Positions 45,038 through 53,792 of a stretch of DNA of 64,000 nucleotides are shown one piece after another. Each line of letters begins with the position of its first letter. The first letter of the stretch is position 1. Under the pieces are notes generated by a model that was not told where the DNA came from, did not search any database, and saw nothing but the letters and a program-made list of their open reading frames with translations. Location of the stretch: the NCBI GenBank assembly GCA_035250245.1, contig DATFFH010000019.1:1-64000 (forward strand). Reading direction: 5' to 3'. The position numbers and the translations under genes are program-made. This DNA is from Luteimonas_C sp035250245 (GTDB lineage Bacteria > Pseudomonadota > Gammaproteobacteria > Xanthomonadales > Xanthomonadaceae).

Positions 45038-45568
45038 TCAGGCAGGAACGTAGGTCAATTTGATCACGTCCTCGCCGATCCGATCATGGGCCACGAGGCG
45101 CAGCGGCGGACGGGGGCCGGCGAAATACGGCGTGCCATGACCCAGCACGACGGGATGCAGATAGATCCGGTACTCGTCGACCAAGCCCAGTTCGGTGAGG
45201 CTTCGCGCCAAGTCCGGGCCGGCGACTTCGATCTCTCCGTCGCGCTCGGCTTTCAGCTTGCGCATCGCGCCCTCGAGATCGCCTTCGATAAGCGTGGCGT
45301 TGGGGCCGACCGACTTCAACGTGCGCGAAACGACCCATTTCGGCTGCTTGCGCCACATCGCCGCGAAGGCGTGTTCGTCCGCGCCCCAATCGGGCTGATC
45401 GTCGTCCCAGTAGCGCATGATTTCGTACATCTTGCGGCCGTACACGCTGCCCGTCTGATCCCGGGCTTCCTCGATGAAATGGCGGAAGAGCGTGGGGCTG
45501 GGCGCGAACGCCATGTGGTCGACGTAGCCGTCCAGGGACTGGTTCATTCCGAATACGAGCTTGGCCAT
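45038..45568 (-). CDS. Dihydrofolate reductase-type protein (RibD C-terminal family)
   Basis: A 176-residue protein of the RibD_C/DHFR-like family. It begins MAKLVFGMNQSLDGYVDH. It contains GSVYGRKMYEIMRYW, KWVVSRTLKSVGPNATLI and VAGPDLARSLTELGLVDEYRIYLHPVVLGHGTPYF, the family NADPH-fold pattern. The physiological substrate of these stand-alone members is mostly unknown. The ATG at 45568 follows AAAGGGA. It is followed by the upstream sensor-like gene with a 40-base gap. Confidence 0.85.
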   Translation of the reverse strand: MAKLVFGMNQSLDGYVDHMAFAPSPTLFRHFIEEARDQTGSVYGRKMYEIMRYWDDDQPDWGADEHAFAAMWRKQPKWVVSRTLKSVGPNATLIEGDLEGAMRKLKAERDGEIEVAGPDLARSLTELGLVDEYRIYLHPVVLGHGTPYFAGPRPPLRLVAHDRIGEDVIKLTYVPA

Positions 45569-45617
45569 GCCGCATCCCTTTCTAGCGCGGCGCATCTGCG
45601 CGGCAGCGAACGGTGGT

Positions 45618-45694
45618 TGGCGCGCCCGACAGGACTCGAACCTGTAACCGCCGGCTTAGAAGGCCGGTGCTCTATCCGGTTGAGCTACGGGCGC
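45618..45694 (-). tRNA. tRNA-Arg(TCT)
   Basis: A 77-base tRNA. The acceptor GCGCCCG pairs with CGGGCGC, the anticodon loop is CTTCTAA (TCT), the T-loop is GTTCGAGTC and CCA is encoded. It lies 32 bases after tRNA-Pro. Confidence 0.97.
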
Positions 45695-45726
45695 TCGCGG
45701 CGGATTGTCGCATCGCCGGGCCGGAA

Positions 45727-45803
45727 TGGTCGGGGTAGAGGGATTCGAACCCCCGACATCCTGCTCCCAAAGCAGGCGCGCTACCAGACTGCGCTATACC
45801 CCG
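45727..45803 (-). tRNA. tRNA-Pro(TGG)
   Basis: A 77-base tRNA. The acceptor CGGGGTA pairs with TACCCCG, the anticodon loop is TTTGGGA (TGG), the T-loop is GTTCGAATC and CCA is encoded. It is upstream of tRNA-Arg in the same direction. Confidence 0.97.
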
Positions 45804-45947
45804 CCGACCGTACCGGTGCCGCGATGCCGCGGCGCGGCTATTCTCGGAACCGCCCGCGACGCTGTCAAACCGCAGCACGCCGCCATCGTCTGCGTGTATC
45901 CTCGGGTGGACGCGGCGCGGCCGCACGAACGAACCACAGGGGTTCCC

Positions 45948-46703
45948 ATGATCCGCAGCGGCAATCCGGCACTGAAAGAGTCCACTTTCCTCGACCTGGG
46001 CAGCGGCACCGTCGTCTCCCGCGACGGCGGCGCAATGACCCTGAACGGCACCGTGACCAAGACCGGCATCCTGGTGCTGCTGGCGGTGATCACGGCCACT
46101 TTCGCCTGGATGCAGGTGAGCAGCACGGCCGGCACCGGCAACGCGAGCGTCTACGTTTGGGGCGGCGCCATCGGCGGCCTGGTCCTGGCCCTGGTCACGG
46201 TCTTCAAGAAGCAATGGTCGCCGGTGACCGCGCCGATGTACGCGCTGGTGGAAGGCTTTTTCCTGGGCGCGATCTCGGCGCTGTTCGAAATGCGCTTCCC
46301 GGGCATCGTGTTCCAGGCCGTGCTGCTGACTTTCGGCACGCTGTTCGCGTTGCTGTTCGCCTACCGTTCCGGCCTGATCAAGGCCACCGAGAACTTCAAG
46401 CTGGGCGTGGTCGCGGCCACCGGCGGCATCGCTTTGGTGTATCTGGCCACGATCGTGTTGGGCTTCTTCGGCATCAAGATCCCGATGATCCACGACAGCG
46501 GCATCATCGGCATCGGCTTCAGCCTGTTCGTGGTGGTGATCGCGGCGCTGAACCTGGTGCTGGATTTCGACTTCATCGAAAACGGCGTCGAACAAGGCGC
46601 GCCGAAATACATGGAGTGGTACGGCGCGTTCGGGCTGATGGTCACCCTGGTGTGGCTGTACATCGAATTCCTGCGCTTGCTGTCCAAGCTGCAGTCGCGC
46701 TGA
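45948..46703 (+). CDS. Bax inhibitor-1/YccA-family membrane protein
   Basis: A 251-residue integral membrane protein with about seven helices from residue 38 onward. Its first 35 residues are hydrophilic (MIRSGNPALKESTFLDLGSG, a start typical of this bacterial subgroup). The conserved region ENFKLGVVAATGGIAL and the C-terminal acidic pair in LDFDFIENGVEQGAPKYMEWY are characteristic. Relatives are pH-sensitive ion leak proteins; function here is inferred only at that level. The ATG at 45948 has AGGGG upstream. A strong terminator follows. Confidence 0.87.
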   Translation: MIRSGNPALKESTFLDLGSGTVVSRDGGAMTLNGTVTKTGILVLLAVITATFAWMQVSSTAGTGNASVYVWGGAIGGLVLALVTVFKKQWSPVTAPMYALVEGFFLGAISALFEMRFPGIVFQAVLLTFGTLFALLFAYRSGLIKATENFKLGVVAATGGIALVYLATIVLGFFGIKIPMIHDSGIIGIGFSLFVVVIAALNLVLDFDFIENGVEQGAPKYMEWYGAFGLMVTLVWLYIEFLRLLSKLQSR

Positions 46704-46720
46704 GCCGGCTTCGGTGCGGA

Positions 46721-46748
46721 AAAAAGGGCGCTTCGGCGCCCTTTTTTT
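46721..46748 (+). terminator. Terminator after the Bax-inhibitor-type gene
   Basis: GGGCGC, loop TTCG, GCGCCC with A5 before and T7 after. It lies 18 bases past the stop. Confidence 0.93.
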
Positions 46749-46762
46749 GTCGATCTTTTTTT

Positions 46763-46840
46763 GTGGGAGCGGCTTCAGCCGCGAGCTTTCCACATGGCTT
46801 CGGTGCGAGCAAAAAGCTCGCGGCTGAAGCCGCTCCCACA
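46763..46840. repeat. Family A repeat pair, copy 6
   Basis: Arms GTGGGAGCGGCTTCAGCCGC and the inverse ending GCTCCCAC, with a centre of about 30 bases. Lies between the convergent Bax-inhibitor and nhaC genes. Confidence 0.9.
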
Positions 46841-46864
46841 AAAAGAAGCAAGCCGCGACTCGGT

Positions 46865-46896
46865 CCCGGGCATCGCTTCGCTCCACCCGGGCTACG
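46865..46896. repeat. Family H GTAG repeat, single arm
   Basis: CATCGCTTCGCTCCACCCGG followed by GCTAC is the inverse of the GTAGCCCGGGTGGAGCGAAG arm at 36.6 kb. Its GTAG provides the TAG stop of nhaC on the minus strand. Confidence 0.88.
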
Positions 46897-48217
46897 GATT
46901 TGCGGGCGCTTGCACCGGATTCGCGCGCCGGCCCGGCCACAGCATGAACCCGACGGTGATCGCGATCAGCAACCAGCAGTAGTGCGCCTTGCCGATCAAC
47001 GCGATCGGCGACAGATGCGCCAGCGACGCCGCCAGCAGGATCTGCGCGCCGTACGGCAGCAGGCTCTGCACGGCGCAGGCGAAGATGTCGAGTAGGCTGG
47101 CCGAGCGCGCCGGCGGCACGCCATGACGCTGGGCAATGTCGCGCGCCAGGCTGCCGCTGATCAGCAGAGCGACGGTGTTGTTGGCGGTGAACACGTCGGT
47201 GGCCGAAGCCAGCGCGGCGATGCTCCATTCGCCGCTGCGCCGGCCCGTGTTGCCGCGTGCCAGCCGCGAAATCTGGCGCGCGATCCATTCCAAGCCGCCA
47301 CTCGCCTTGGTCAACGCGCCCAGGCCGCCGATCAGCAGCGCCAGCAGCATCACTTCGAACACGCTTTCGAAACCGTCGTAAGCCGCTTCGGCGTAAGCGG
47401 CGGTATCGAAGTCGGCGACCATGCCGTAGCCGAACGCGCCGGCCACCACCAGGCCGATGCTCAGCACCACCAGCACGTCCCAACCGATCACCGCCAACAC
47501 CAGCACCAGCACGTACGGCAGCACCAGCCACGGCGAGACCTGGTCGTAGCTTTCCACCGGCGACGCTTCGCCCAGATAAGCCAGCACGCCGAGCGTCAAC
47601 AGCGCCGCTGGCAGCGCGATCTTGGCGTTTTCGCGGAACTTGTCGCGCATCGAACTGCCTTGCGTGCGCGCGGCGGCGATGGCGGTGTCCGAAATCACCG
47701 ACAGGTTGTCGCCGAACGTCGCGCCGCCCAGCACGGCGCCGATCACCAGCGCGCGGTCCAGGCCCGACGCTTCGGATACGCCCAGCGCGATCGGCGCGAC
47801 CGCCGCGATCGTGCCCATCGAGGTGCCGATCGCCAGCGACAGGAAGCCGGCGACCAGGAACAGGCCGGGCAGGATCAGCGCCGGCGGCAGCGCGCCGATG
47901 CCCAGCGACACCACCGCATCGACCGCGCCGATCGCCTTGGTCACGTAGGCGAACGCGCCGGCCAACAGGAAGATCAGGCACATCTGGATGATGTTCGCGT
48001 CGCCGATGCCGGCGTACAGCGTGTCCATGGCCTTGATGCCGCGCCGATGCGCGATCCACAACGCCAAAGCCAGCGCCGGCAGGATCGCCACCGGCGCGCG
48101 CAGTTGGTAGAAGCCCATTTCCTGGCCCTGCGCCGTGTAGTACAGGCCGGCGCCGAAGAACAGGGCCAGGAACAGCAGCAAGGGGGTCAGCGCGGAGGCG
48201 CTGGAACGCTTTTCCAT
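46892..48217 (-). CDS. nhaC: NhaC-family Na+/H+ antiporter
   Basis: A 441-residue inner-membrane protein with about eleven helices. It shows the NhaC-type motif GGATFGDNLSVISDTAIAAA (about 165-184) with its membrane Asp residues, and the second-half counterpart TDVFTANNTVALL. It exchanges protons for Na+ or other cations. The C-terminus (VQAPANP) ends at a TAG supplied by a family H repeat arm, so the tail length may differ from close relatives. Confidence 0.88.
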   Translation of the reverse strand: MEKRSSASALTPLLLFLALFFGAGLYYTAQGQEMGFYQLRAPVAILPALALALWIAHRRGIKAMDTLYAGIGDANIIQMCLIFLLAGAFAYVTKAIGAVDAVVSLGIGALPPALILPGLFLVAGFLSLAIGTSMGTIAAVAPIALGVSEASGLDRALVIGAVLGGATFGDNLSVISDTAIAAARTQGSSMRDKFRENAKIALPAALLTLGVLAYLGEASPVESYDQVSPWLVLPYVLVLVLAVIGWDVLVVLSIGLVVAGAFGYGMVADFDTAAYAEAAYDGFESVFEVMLLALLIGGLGALTKASGGLEWIARQISRLARGNTGRRSGEWSIAALASATDVFTANNTVALLISGSLARDIAQRHGVPPARSASLLDIFACAVQSLLPYGAQILLAASLAHLSPIALIGKAHYCWLLIAITVGFMLWPGRRANPVQAPANP

Positions 48218-48342
48218 CTCTTCATGCGGATATAAGGATTCGATCGATTGTGCAGTGCAGCAAGCCGCCTGTCCAGCGACCCGGATGGAACGGCGGTGCG
48301 GGCCGGTGGAACGATGGCGCGTCGCGAGCCTCGATCCCTAGC

Positions 48343-48391
48343 TTCGCCGAACCCTCATCCGGCGCTTCGCGCCACCTTCTCCCGGTGGGAG
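48343..48391. repeat. Family G repeat, single arm
   Basis: CGCCGAACCCTCATCCGGCG, then ACCTTCTCCCGGTGGGAGAA, matching one half of the family G pairs at 33.5 and 35.8 kb. It lies in the 283-base gap between nhaC and the next plus-strand gene, which otherwise shows no clear feature. Confidence 0.85.
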
Positions 48392-48500
48392 AAGGGAAAC
48401 AAAAAGAGCCCACGAATGACTTCGGGATCTGGCCGGTTCCTGGCCGAAGGCAGGCCAAACCGCTCGCGATTGCCACGGGCGGACCGATCGGATCGAACCC

Positions 48501-49205
48501 ATGCTTTCCGATCCCCGCAAAACCTTCGCTCCCATGTCCCGAACGATCGCTTCGCCCTTACCCGCGCGCCGAGAAACCGCCGCCGACCTAGTCCCGCGCC
48601 TGCTGCGAGTGGCTTGGCTCGGCGTGCTGCTCGGGCTGGCTATCGAACTGCTGGTGCTGCTCGCGCTTGGTCTAGCCGGCAAATTGCCGCCGCTGCTCAC
48701 CATCGCCGCCGACACCGCGCAGAAAGTGACTTGGTCGACCTTGGTTTGCGCGGCCTTGGCCGCGGCGCAGACGCTGGTCCGGGTGCAGGCCCTGGGCATG
48801 GCCGCGGCGGGCCTATTGGGCGCGCCGATCGCACTATTGCTGGCCCGCTCCGTGCACAAAGCGGTGAATGCCGCCCTCGACGCCGCGCCGGCTGCACAAG
48901 CGGCGACGCCCTGGGTCCTGGCTGGATTGAAAGGCGCGGAATACGCCTTGCTGGGCCTGTTGCTGATCCAACTGGCGAAGCGATCGCGCGGCTTGGGCGC
49001 GCACGTCGCGACCGGCGCAGGTCTGGGCACGGCCTTCTTCGGCGCGCTGAGCTGGCTGATGCCGCTGGACGGTTTCCAGCCGCAGTTGATGCGTGCGATC
49101 AACGAAATCCTGCACCCCACGGGTTGCGCCCTAGTGATTTACTTCGGGACGCAATTCGGTTCGCGGCTGGGTGCGCGCAAGGACGAAATCGCCGACGATA
49201 GTTGA
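48501..49205 (+). CDS. Multi-pass membrane protein, unknown function
   Basis: A 234-residue protein with five or six hydrophobic segments (about 37-60, 81-97, 98-115, 135-160, 168-192) and a hydrophilic C-terminus with ARKDEIADDS. An alternative ATG at 48534 (MSRTIASPLPARR) would shorten it by 11 residues; neither has a clear ribosome site. I do not recognise the family. It is 30 bases upstream of a lipoprotein gene and may share its transcript. Confidence 0.65.
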   Translation: MLSDPRKTFAPMSRTIASPLPARRETAADLVPRLLRVAWLGVLLGLAIELLVLLALGLAGKLPPLLTIAADTAQKVTWSTLVCAALAAAQTLVRVQALGMAAAGLLGAPIALLLARSVHKAVNAALDAAPAAQAATPWVLAGLKGAEYALLGLLLIQLAKRSRGLGAHVATGAGLGTAFFGALSWLMPLDGFQPQLMRAINEILHPTGCALVIYFGTQFGSRLGARKDEIADDS

Positions 49206-49235
49206 ACCGTCGCGGACGCATCGGAGGCGCAAGAC

Positions 49236-49652
49236 ATGGACAAACGTTACTGGCTGATTTGCGCGCTGGCGGGCAGCCTGGCCGCCTGCGCGACGACGCC
49301 GCTGCCGCCGATTCCGCAAGCCGGCACCGCCTGCAGCGAACGGCGGCTCGACAAGATGCTGTTCGGCATGAACAGCCCGGACGGGCCGGTCGACGAAACG
49401 CGGTGGCAGGCCTTCCTGGCCGATACCGTCACGCCGCGTTTCCCGGACGGATTGACGGTCTACCGCACGCAGGGCCAATGGCGCGGCGCGAGCGGCCAAG
49501 TGGAACGAGAAGATTCGCGCGCAGTCGAGATCCTGCACGGCGACGATGCGGATGGACGCAAGCGCATCGCGGAGATTTCCGCAGAATACAAGCGCCGCTT
49601 CAAACAGGAAGCGGTGCTGGTGATCAGCACCCGCGCCCAAGCCTGCCTTTGA
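49236..49652 (+). CDS. DUF3574-type lipoprotein
   Basis: A 138-residue lipoprotein. The signal peptide ends LAAC with the lipidated Cys at residue 18. The mature part (SERRLDKMLFGMNSPDGPVDETRWQAFLADTVTPRFPDGLTVY) matches the DUF3574 pattern. Function unknown. The ATG at 49236 has a strong GGAGG site 8 bases upstream. Confidence 0.8.
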   Translation: MDKRYWLICALAGSLAACATTPLPPIPQAGTACSERRLDKMLFGMNSPDGPVDETRWQAFLADTVTPRFPDGLTVYRTQGQWRGASGQVEREDSRAVEILHGDDADGRKRIAEISAEYKRRFKQEAVLVISTRAQACL

Positions 49653-49707
49653 TTCGGCCGCGGCCGCCGTCGATTCGCCCGGCGGCGACACCGCCGCCTC
49701 GGCTTTT

Positions 49708-49795
49708 GTAGAGTCGAGCTTGCTCGACTGCTTTTCGTTCCGAGGCGAGATTCTCGCCGTGGGAGAAAGAGCAGTCGAGCAAGGCTCGACTCTAC
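49708..49795. repeat. Family B GTAG repeat pair, copy 2
   Basis: Arms GTAGAGTCGAGCTTGCTCGA and the inverse ending CGACTCTAC, with a centre containing GGCGAGATTCTCGCC, itself a small hairpin. Located between the lipoprotein gene and the convergent icd. Confidence 0.9.
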
Positions 49796-49829
49796 GAAAA
49801 GCGGCGAAATCCGCCGCGCGCGAGGCGGA

Positions 49830-50843
49830 TCAGAGCCGGCCGGCGATGGCTTTGGCGAACGACATCGTATTGCCCTCGCCGCCCAGATCCGGCGTCAGCG
49901 AGTCCTTGGCTTCCAGCGTGGCCACAATGGCTGCGCGCAAACGTTCGCCCTGCTCCGGCTTGTCCAGATGATCGAGCATCTGGCCCACCGCCAGCAGCAG
50001 CGCGCAAGGATTGGCGATGCCTTTGCCGGCGATGTCCGGCGCCGAGCCGTGCACGGCTTCGAAGATCGCCGCGTCCGCGCCGATGTTCGCGCCCGGGGCC
50101 AGGCCCAGGCCGCCGACCAAGCCGGCGCACAAGTCGGAAATGATGTCGCCGAACAGGTTGGTGGTGACGATGATGTCGAACTGCTCGGGCTTCATCACCA
50201 ACTGCATGCAGCAGTTGTCCACGATCATCTCGTTGCACTGGATCTCGGGATATTGCGCCGCGACTTCGCGCGCCACTTTCAGGAACAGACCCGAAGTCGA
50301 TTTCAGGATGTTGGCCTTGTGCACCACCGTGACTTTCTTGCGGCCGGTAGCGCGCGCCAGATCGAAAGCGTAGCGGACGATGCGCTCGGAGCCCTTGCGG
50401 GTGACCTTCTGGGTCAGCGTGGCGATCTGGCCGTCTTCGGACGTCATCTGGCCTTCGCCGATGTAGGCGCCTTCGGTGTTCTCGCGCACCGTGATCAGGT
50501 CCACGCCCGAGGGGAAGCGCGACTTGGTGTTCGGGAACGACTTGGCCGGACGCACGTTGGCGTACAGGTCGAAACGCTTGCGCAGTTCGACGTTGATCGA
50601 ACTGAAGCCCTCGCCGACCGGCGTGGTGAGCGGACTCTTCAGTGCGACGCGGTTGCGGCGGATCGAATCCATGGTCGCGGCGGGCAGCAATTCGCCGTGC
50701 TTTTCCAGCGCAGCCAGACCGGCGTCGGCTTCCTCGTACTGCAAGCCGAGCTTCATCGCATCGAGCACGTACAAGGCGGCGTCCATGATCTCCGGGCCGA
50801 TGCCGTCGCCACGGATGACCGTGATGGTCTGGTTCTGAGTCAT
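49830..50843 (-). CDS. icd: NAD-dependent isocitrate dehydrogenase
   Basis: A 337-residue isocitrate/isopropylmalate dehydrogenase-family enzyme converting isocitrate to 2-oxoglutarate in the TCA cycle. It begins MTQNQTITVIRGDGIGPEI. The substrate loop is VRENTEGAYIGEG, and the metal/catalytic part is VTTNLFGDIISDLCAG. Length and ENTEGAYIGE point to the short NAD-type isocitrate dehydrogenase rather than LeuB. The ATG at 50843 removes ten doubtful upstream residues. Confidence 0.9.
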   Translation of the reverse strand: MTQNQTITVIRGDGIGPEIMDAALYVLDAMKLGLQYEEADAGLAALEKHGELLPAATMDSIRRNRVALKSPLTTPVGEGFSSINVELRKRFDLYANVRPAKSFPNTKSRFPSGVDLITVRENTEGAYIGEGQMTSEDGQIATLTQKVTRKGSERIVRYAFDLARATGRKKVTVVHKANILKSTSGLFLKVAREVAAQYPEIQCNEMIVDNCCMQLVMKPEQFDIIVTTNLFGDIISDLCAGLVGGLGLAPGANIGADAAIFEAVHGSAPDIAGKGIANPCALLLAVGQMLDHLDKPEQGERLRAAIVATLEAKDSLTPDLGGEGNTMSFAKAIAGRL

Positions 50844-50976
50844 AAGGATTCCAAGCGGCAGGGCGCCGCGCATCGCGCGGAGCCGGGGAAAGTTAGCCGG
50901 AAATTATGCCGGAAAAGGCTTACATTTTCAGCTTCGGGGCTGCTACGCGGGTCCGACAACGGAGAACCTCAGCCGT

Positions 50977-51081
50977 TCCCCCTTTGAAAAAGGGGGACTA
51001 AGGGGGATTTGCTTTTGGCCCTGACGCCGCGACTGCGACGACACGTAAATCCCCCTCTCTCCCCCTTTTTCAAAGGGGGAG
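50977..51081. repeat. Family D palindromic repeat, copy 3
   Basis: Arms CCCCCTTTGAAAAAGGGGGA and the inverse CCCCCTTTTTCAAAGGGGGA with GGGGGATTTGC and TAAATCCCCC inside. It lies in the 253-base gap between icd and the AhpD-like gene. Confidence 0.92.
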
Positions 51082-51096
51082 GTCCTCCAGGAGGAA

Positions 51097-51492
51097 TCAG
51101 TCGTGATCGTGACCGAGTGGAGCTGAGGCCTCGCCCTGCTCCAGCCGATCCAGGAAATCCACCGCGCGGCGCAAATGCGGGATCACGATGCTCCCGCCCA
51201 CCACCAGCCCGACCGAGAACGCCTCGAACATTTCGTCGCGGTTCACTCCGGCTTCCTTGCATTGCGCAACGTGGTAGCTGATGCAATCGTCGCAGCGCAA
51301 CACCAAGGACGCGACCAGTCCCAGCAGCTCCTTGGTCTTCACGTCCAGCGCGCCGGCCTGGTAGGTCTGCGTATCCAAGGCGAAGAAACGCCGCACCACC
51401 TGGTTCGGTTCGGCCAGGATGCGTTCGTTCATGCGCTTGCGGAACGCGGTGAATTCGGCGACGCGGTCGTTTTCGCTCGAATCCGCGCTCAT
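51097..51492 (-). CDS. Carboxymuconolactone decarboxylase/AhpD-like protein
   Basis: A 131-residue CMD-fold protein with the redox motif CDDCISYHV (Cys67, Cys70, His74), as in AhpD-like peroxidase partners. Such proteins are usually disulfide reductases or peroxidases. The ATG at 51492 (MSADSSENDR) overlaps the stop of the glutaredoxin gene (ATGA), so the two are probably made together and may act in one thiol-redox step; that is inference. Confidence 0.85.
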   Translation of the reverse strand: MSADSSENDRVAEFTAFRKRMNERILAEPNQVVRRFFALDTQTYQAGALDVKTKELLGLVASLVLRCDDCISYHVAQCKEAGVNRDEMFEAFSVGLVVGGSIVIPHLRRAVDFLDRLEQGEASAPLGHDHD

Positions 51493-51761
51493 TCGGCGGC
51501 TCCGGCCAGCAATGGCTCGAGCTTGCCGGCACGATGCAGCGCCATCATGTCGTCGTAACCGCCGACGTGGGTCTGGCCGATGAATATCTGCGGCACGGTG
51601 GTGCGCCGGGTCAGGGTCATCATCTTTTCGCGCTGGGCCGGGTCGGTGTCGATCCGCACTTCGTTCCAGCTCAGGCCCTTGCTCTTCAGGAAATTCTTGG
51701 CGGCCACGCAATAGGCGCAGATGGCCGAGGTGTAGACGGTGATTTCGGGCTGCTGGCTCAA
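51489..51761 (-). CDS. grxC: Glutaredoxin (GrxC type)
   Basis: A 90-residue dithiol glutaredoxin, reduced by glutathione. The active site is CAYC (Cys15, Cys18), with TVPQIF (cis-Pro) and GGYDDMMAL. It begins MSQQPEITVYTSAICAYC. It is first of a two-gene unit with the AhpD-like gene and divergent from the M48 protease gene. Confidence 0.94.
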   Translation of the reverse strand: MSQQPEITVYTSAICAYCVAAKNFLKSKGLSWNEVRIDTDPAQREKMMTLTRRTTVPQIFIGQTHVGGYDDMMALHRAGKLEPLLAGAAE

Positions 51762-51918
51762 GGGAACTCCGCTGAAACTTATCCGGTGGGTCTGCGGTCA
51801 ATATGGGTCGCGCGACCGCGGTTTTCCACCCCTGCCGCCGCCGCGCGTAGGATTAACCCCCGATTCATGCCGCCGCCGCCGGCGCCCGGCATCCTGCTGC
51901 ACACTGTGTTGCGCCATC

Positions 51919-53577
51919 GTGGAGTTCGCTTTGCGTCGCACCCTGTCTCTCACCGCCGCTTTCACCTTCTTCCTGGCCGCCGGCCTGGCGCCTGCGCAGG
52001 AATCGCGCCTGCCGGACATCGGCTCGTCCGCGGGCGAAGTGATCAGTCCGGCGGAACAGGCCGAATACGGCGCGATGACGCTCGCCCAGCTGCGCCATTT
52101 CGACTACGTGCTGGAAGATCCGCTGATCGACGGCTGGCTGCAGTCGATGGGCAACCGTCTGGCAGCCTCCAGCGAAACGCCCAAGCAGCCGTTCACCTTC
52201 TTCATGCTGCGCGATCGGCAGATCAACGCGTTCGCCACGCTCGGCGGCTACATCGGCGTCAACGCCGGCCTGGTGCTGACCGCGCGGAGCGAGGACGAAG
52301 TCGCCGGTGTGCTTTCGCACGAGATCGCGCACGTCACCCAGGCGCACGTGCTGCGCGCGGTCGAGCGCGCGAAGAAAGACAGCATCCCGATCCTGCTGGC
52401 GATGCTGGGCGCGATCGCGGTCGCGCAGGCCAGCGGCGGCAATTCCAGCGACGATGCGACCATGGCCGCGGTGATGTCGGCGCAGGGCCTGATCGCGCAG
52501 CGCCAGATCGACTACACCCGCAGCAACGAAGCCGAAGCCGACCGCATCGGCATCCGCACGCTGTCGCGCAGCGGCTACGACCCAGAAGGCATGGCCTCGT
52601 TCTTCGAGCGCATGCAGGCCGCCAGCCGCGGCAATCAGGGCGGCGATCGCGATCGCGCTCCCGACTACCTGCTCACCCACCCGGTCACTTCGCTACGCAT
52701 CACCGAAGCGCGCGACCGGGCGGCCAAGCTGCCCAAACCCGTCGTGGCCAGCGCCGACGCCGGCAGGATCAGCAACAATCCGCTCCTGCCCGGCAGCCTG
52801 CGCCTGCCGACCACGCAGGCGCGCGGCGCCACCGGACAGTTCGACTGGGCGCGCGAACGGCTGCGCGCCTTTAGCGCCAATACGCCGGCGGCGGCGATCG
52901 CCGAATACGAGCGTATCGGCCGCGGCCAGAGCAACGGCCTCAACGATGCGCAGCGCTACGGCCTGGCCGTGGCCCGGCTCGAGGCCGGCCAAGGCGCAGG
53001 CGCGGCCTCCGAGTTGGCGCCGCTGTTGGCCAAGCATCCCGGCGATCTGTGGATCACCTTGGCGCTGGCCGAAGCCGAGGCGCGGGGCGGCAACGGCGCC
53101 GCTGCGGACAAGCGTTTCGAAGCCTTGGTCGACTCCCTTCCCAGCAACCGGGCCGTGGCCCTGACTTATGCCAAGGTGCTGGGCGAGCGCAACACGCCGG
53201 CTGCGGGCAAGCGCGCGCAGGCCATTCTGCGGCCGCTGTTGGCGCGTTCGGCCGAAGATCCGCTGTTCCAGCAGACCTTCGCCCGCGCCAGCGAAATCGC
53301 CGGCGATTCCGTCCGCGCGGGCGAGGCCTATGCCGAAGCCGCCTATCTCAACGGCCGTCCGGAACAGGCCCTGATCCAGCTCAACACCCTGAAAAAGCGC
53401 GCCGACCTGGACTACTACGCCCGGGCCCGGATCGACGCCCGGATCGCCGCGATCACGCCCACCGTGCTGGAACTGCGCCGGCAGGGGGTGAAGGACGAGG
53501 TGCTCAACCGTAGGCTCGACGCCTCCGACGGCAAGCGCGACCGCACCCGCGAAGGTTTCGACGCTTCGTACCGGTAG
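51919..53577 (+). CDS. bepA: Exported M48 metalloprotease with C-terminal TPR (BepA-like)
   Basis: A 552-residue periplasmic zinc protease. A signal peptide covers residues 1-27 (ending PAQ). The catalytic motif is HEIAHVTQAH (His134, Glu135, His138), with the third ligand in NEAEADRIG (about 203-211). The last 250 residues are TPR-like. BepA degrades misfolded outer-membrane proteins and helps assemble LptD. The start is a GTG at 51919 (MEFALRRTLS) or a TTG at 51931; the ATG at 51739 overlaps grxC and is unlikely. The TAG stop lies in a family F repeat. Confidence 0.9.
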   Translation: MEFALRRTLSLTAAFTFFLAAGLAPAQESRLPDIGSSAGEVISPAEQAEYGAMTLAQLRHFDYVLEDPLIDGWLQSMGNRLAASSETPKQPFTFFMLRDRQINAFATLGGYIGVNAGLVLTARSEDEVAGVLSHEIAHVTQAHVLRAVERAKKDSIPILLAMLGAIAVAQASGGNSSDDATMAAVMSAQGLIAQRQIDYTRSNEAEADRIGIRTLSRSGYDPEGMASFFERMQAASRGNQGGDRDRAPDYLLTHPVTSLRITEARDRAAKLPKPVVASADAGRISNNPLLPGSLRLPTTQARGATGQFDWARERLRAFSANTPAAAIAEYERIGRGQSNGLNDAQRYGLAVARLEAGQGAGAASELAPLLAKHPGDLWITLALAEAEARGGNGAAADKRFEALVDSLPSNRAVALTYAKVLGERNTPAAGKRAQAILRPLLARSAEDPLFQQTFARASEIAGDSVRAGEAYAEAAYLNGRPEQALIQLNTLKKRADLDYYARARIDARIAAITPTVLELRRQGVKDEVLNRRLDASDGKRDRTREGFDASYR

Positions 53578-53701
53578 GGTGGGCCTTGGCCCACCATTGC
53601 CTGTCGGCGCCCGCGAACAACCGTCGAAACTGGGGCCCAGACCTCGCCCATTGCCTGTCGAGGCGGCGAAATGGCGATGGTGGGCCAAGGCCCATCCTAC
53701 G
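53574..53701. repeat. Family F GTAG repeat pair, copy 2
   Basis: GTAGGGTGGGCCTTGGCCCA and the inverse ending CCCATCCTAC flank about 90 bases. The left GTAG holds the stop codon of the M48 protease gene. The right end lies just before the Pho box of phoB. Confidence 0.92.
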
Positions 53702-53713
53702 CCCTTGTAACAT

Positions 53714-53741
53714 GGTCATGAGACCGTCATAAAACCGTAGT
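53714..53741 (+). promoter_or_regulatory. Pho box upstream of phoB
   Basis: Three PhoB-type half-sites spaced 11 bases: GGTCATG, CGTCATA (then AAAC) and CGTAGTC, close to the consensus CTGTCAT-N4-CTGTCAT. It lies 52 bases before the phoB ATG, consistent with autoregulation under phosphate limitation. Confidence 0.65.
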
Positions 53742-53792
53742 CTACTGGCGCCGCCCCCATCGCCAAGGACGCCCGCGGGCGCCCGGACCACC

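Noticed and set aside
42014..45568. Considered as a horizontally acquired island because of mixed accessory genes beside tRNAs
   Set aside because: No integrase, attachment-site duplication or visible change in base composition; tRNAs on both sides are intact with CCA.
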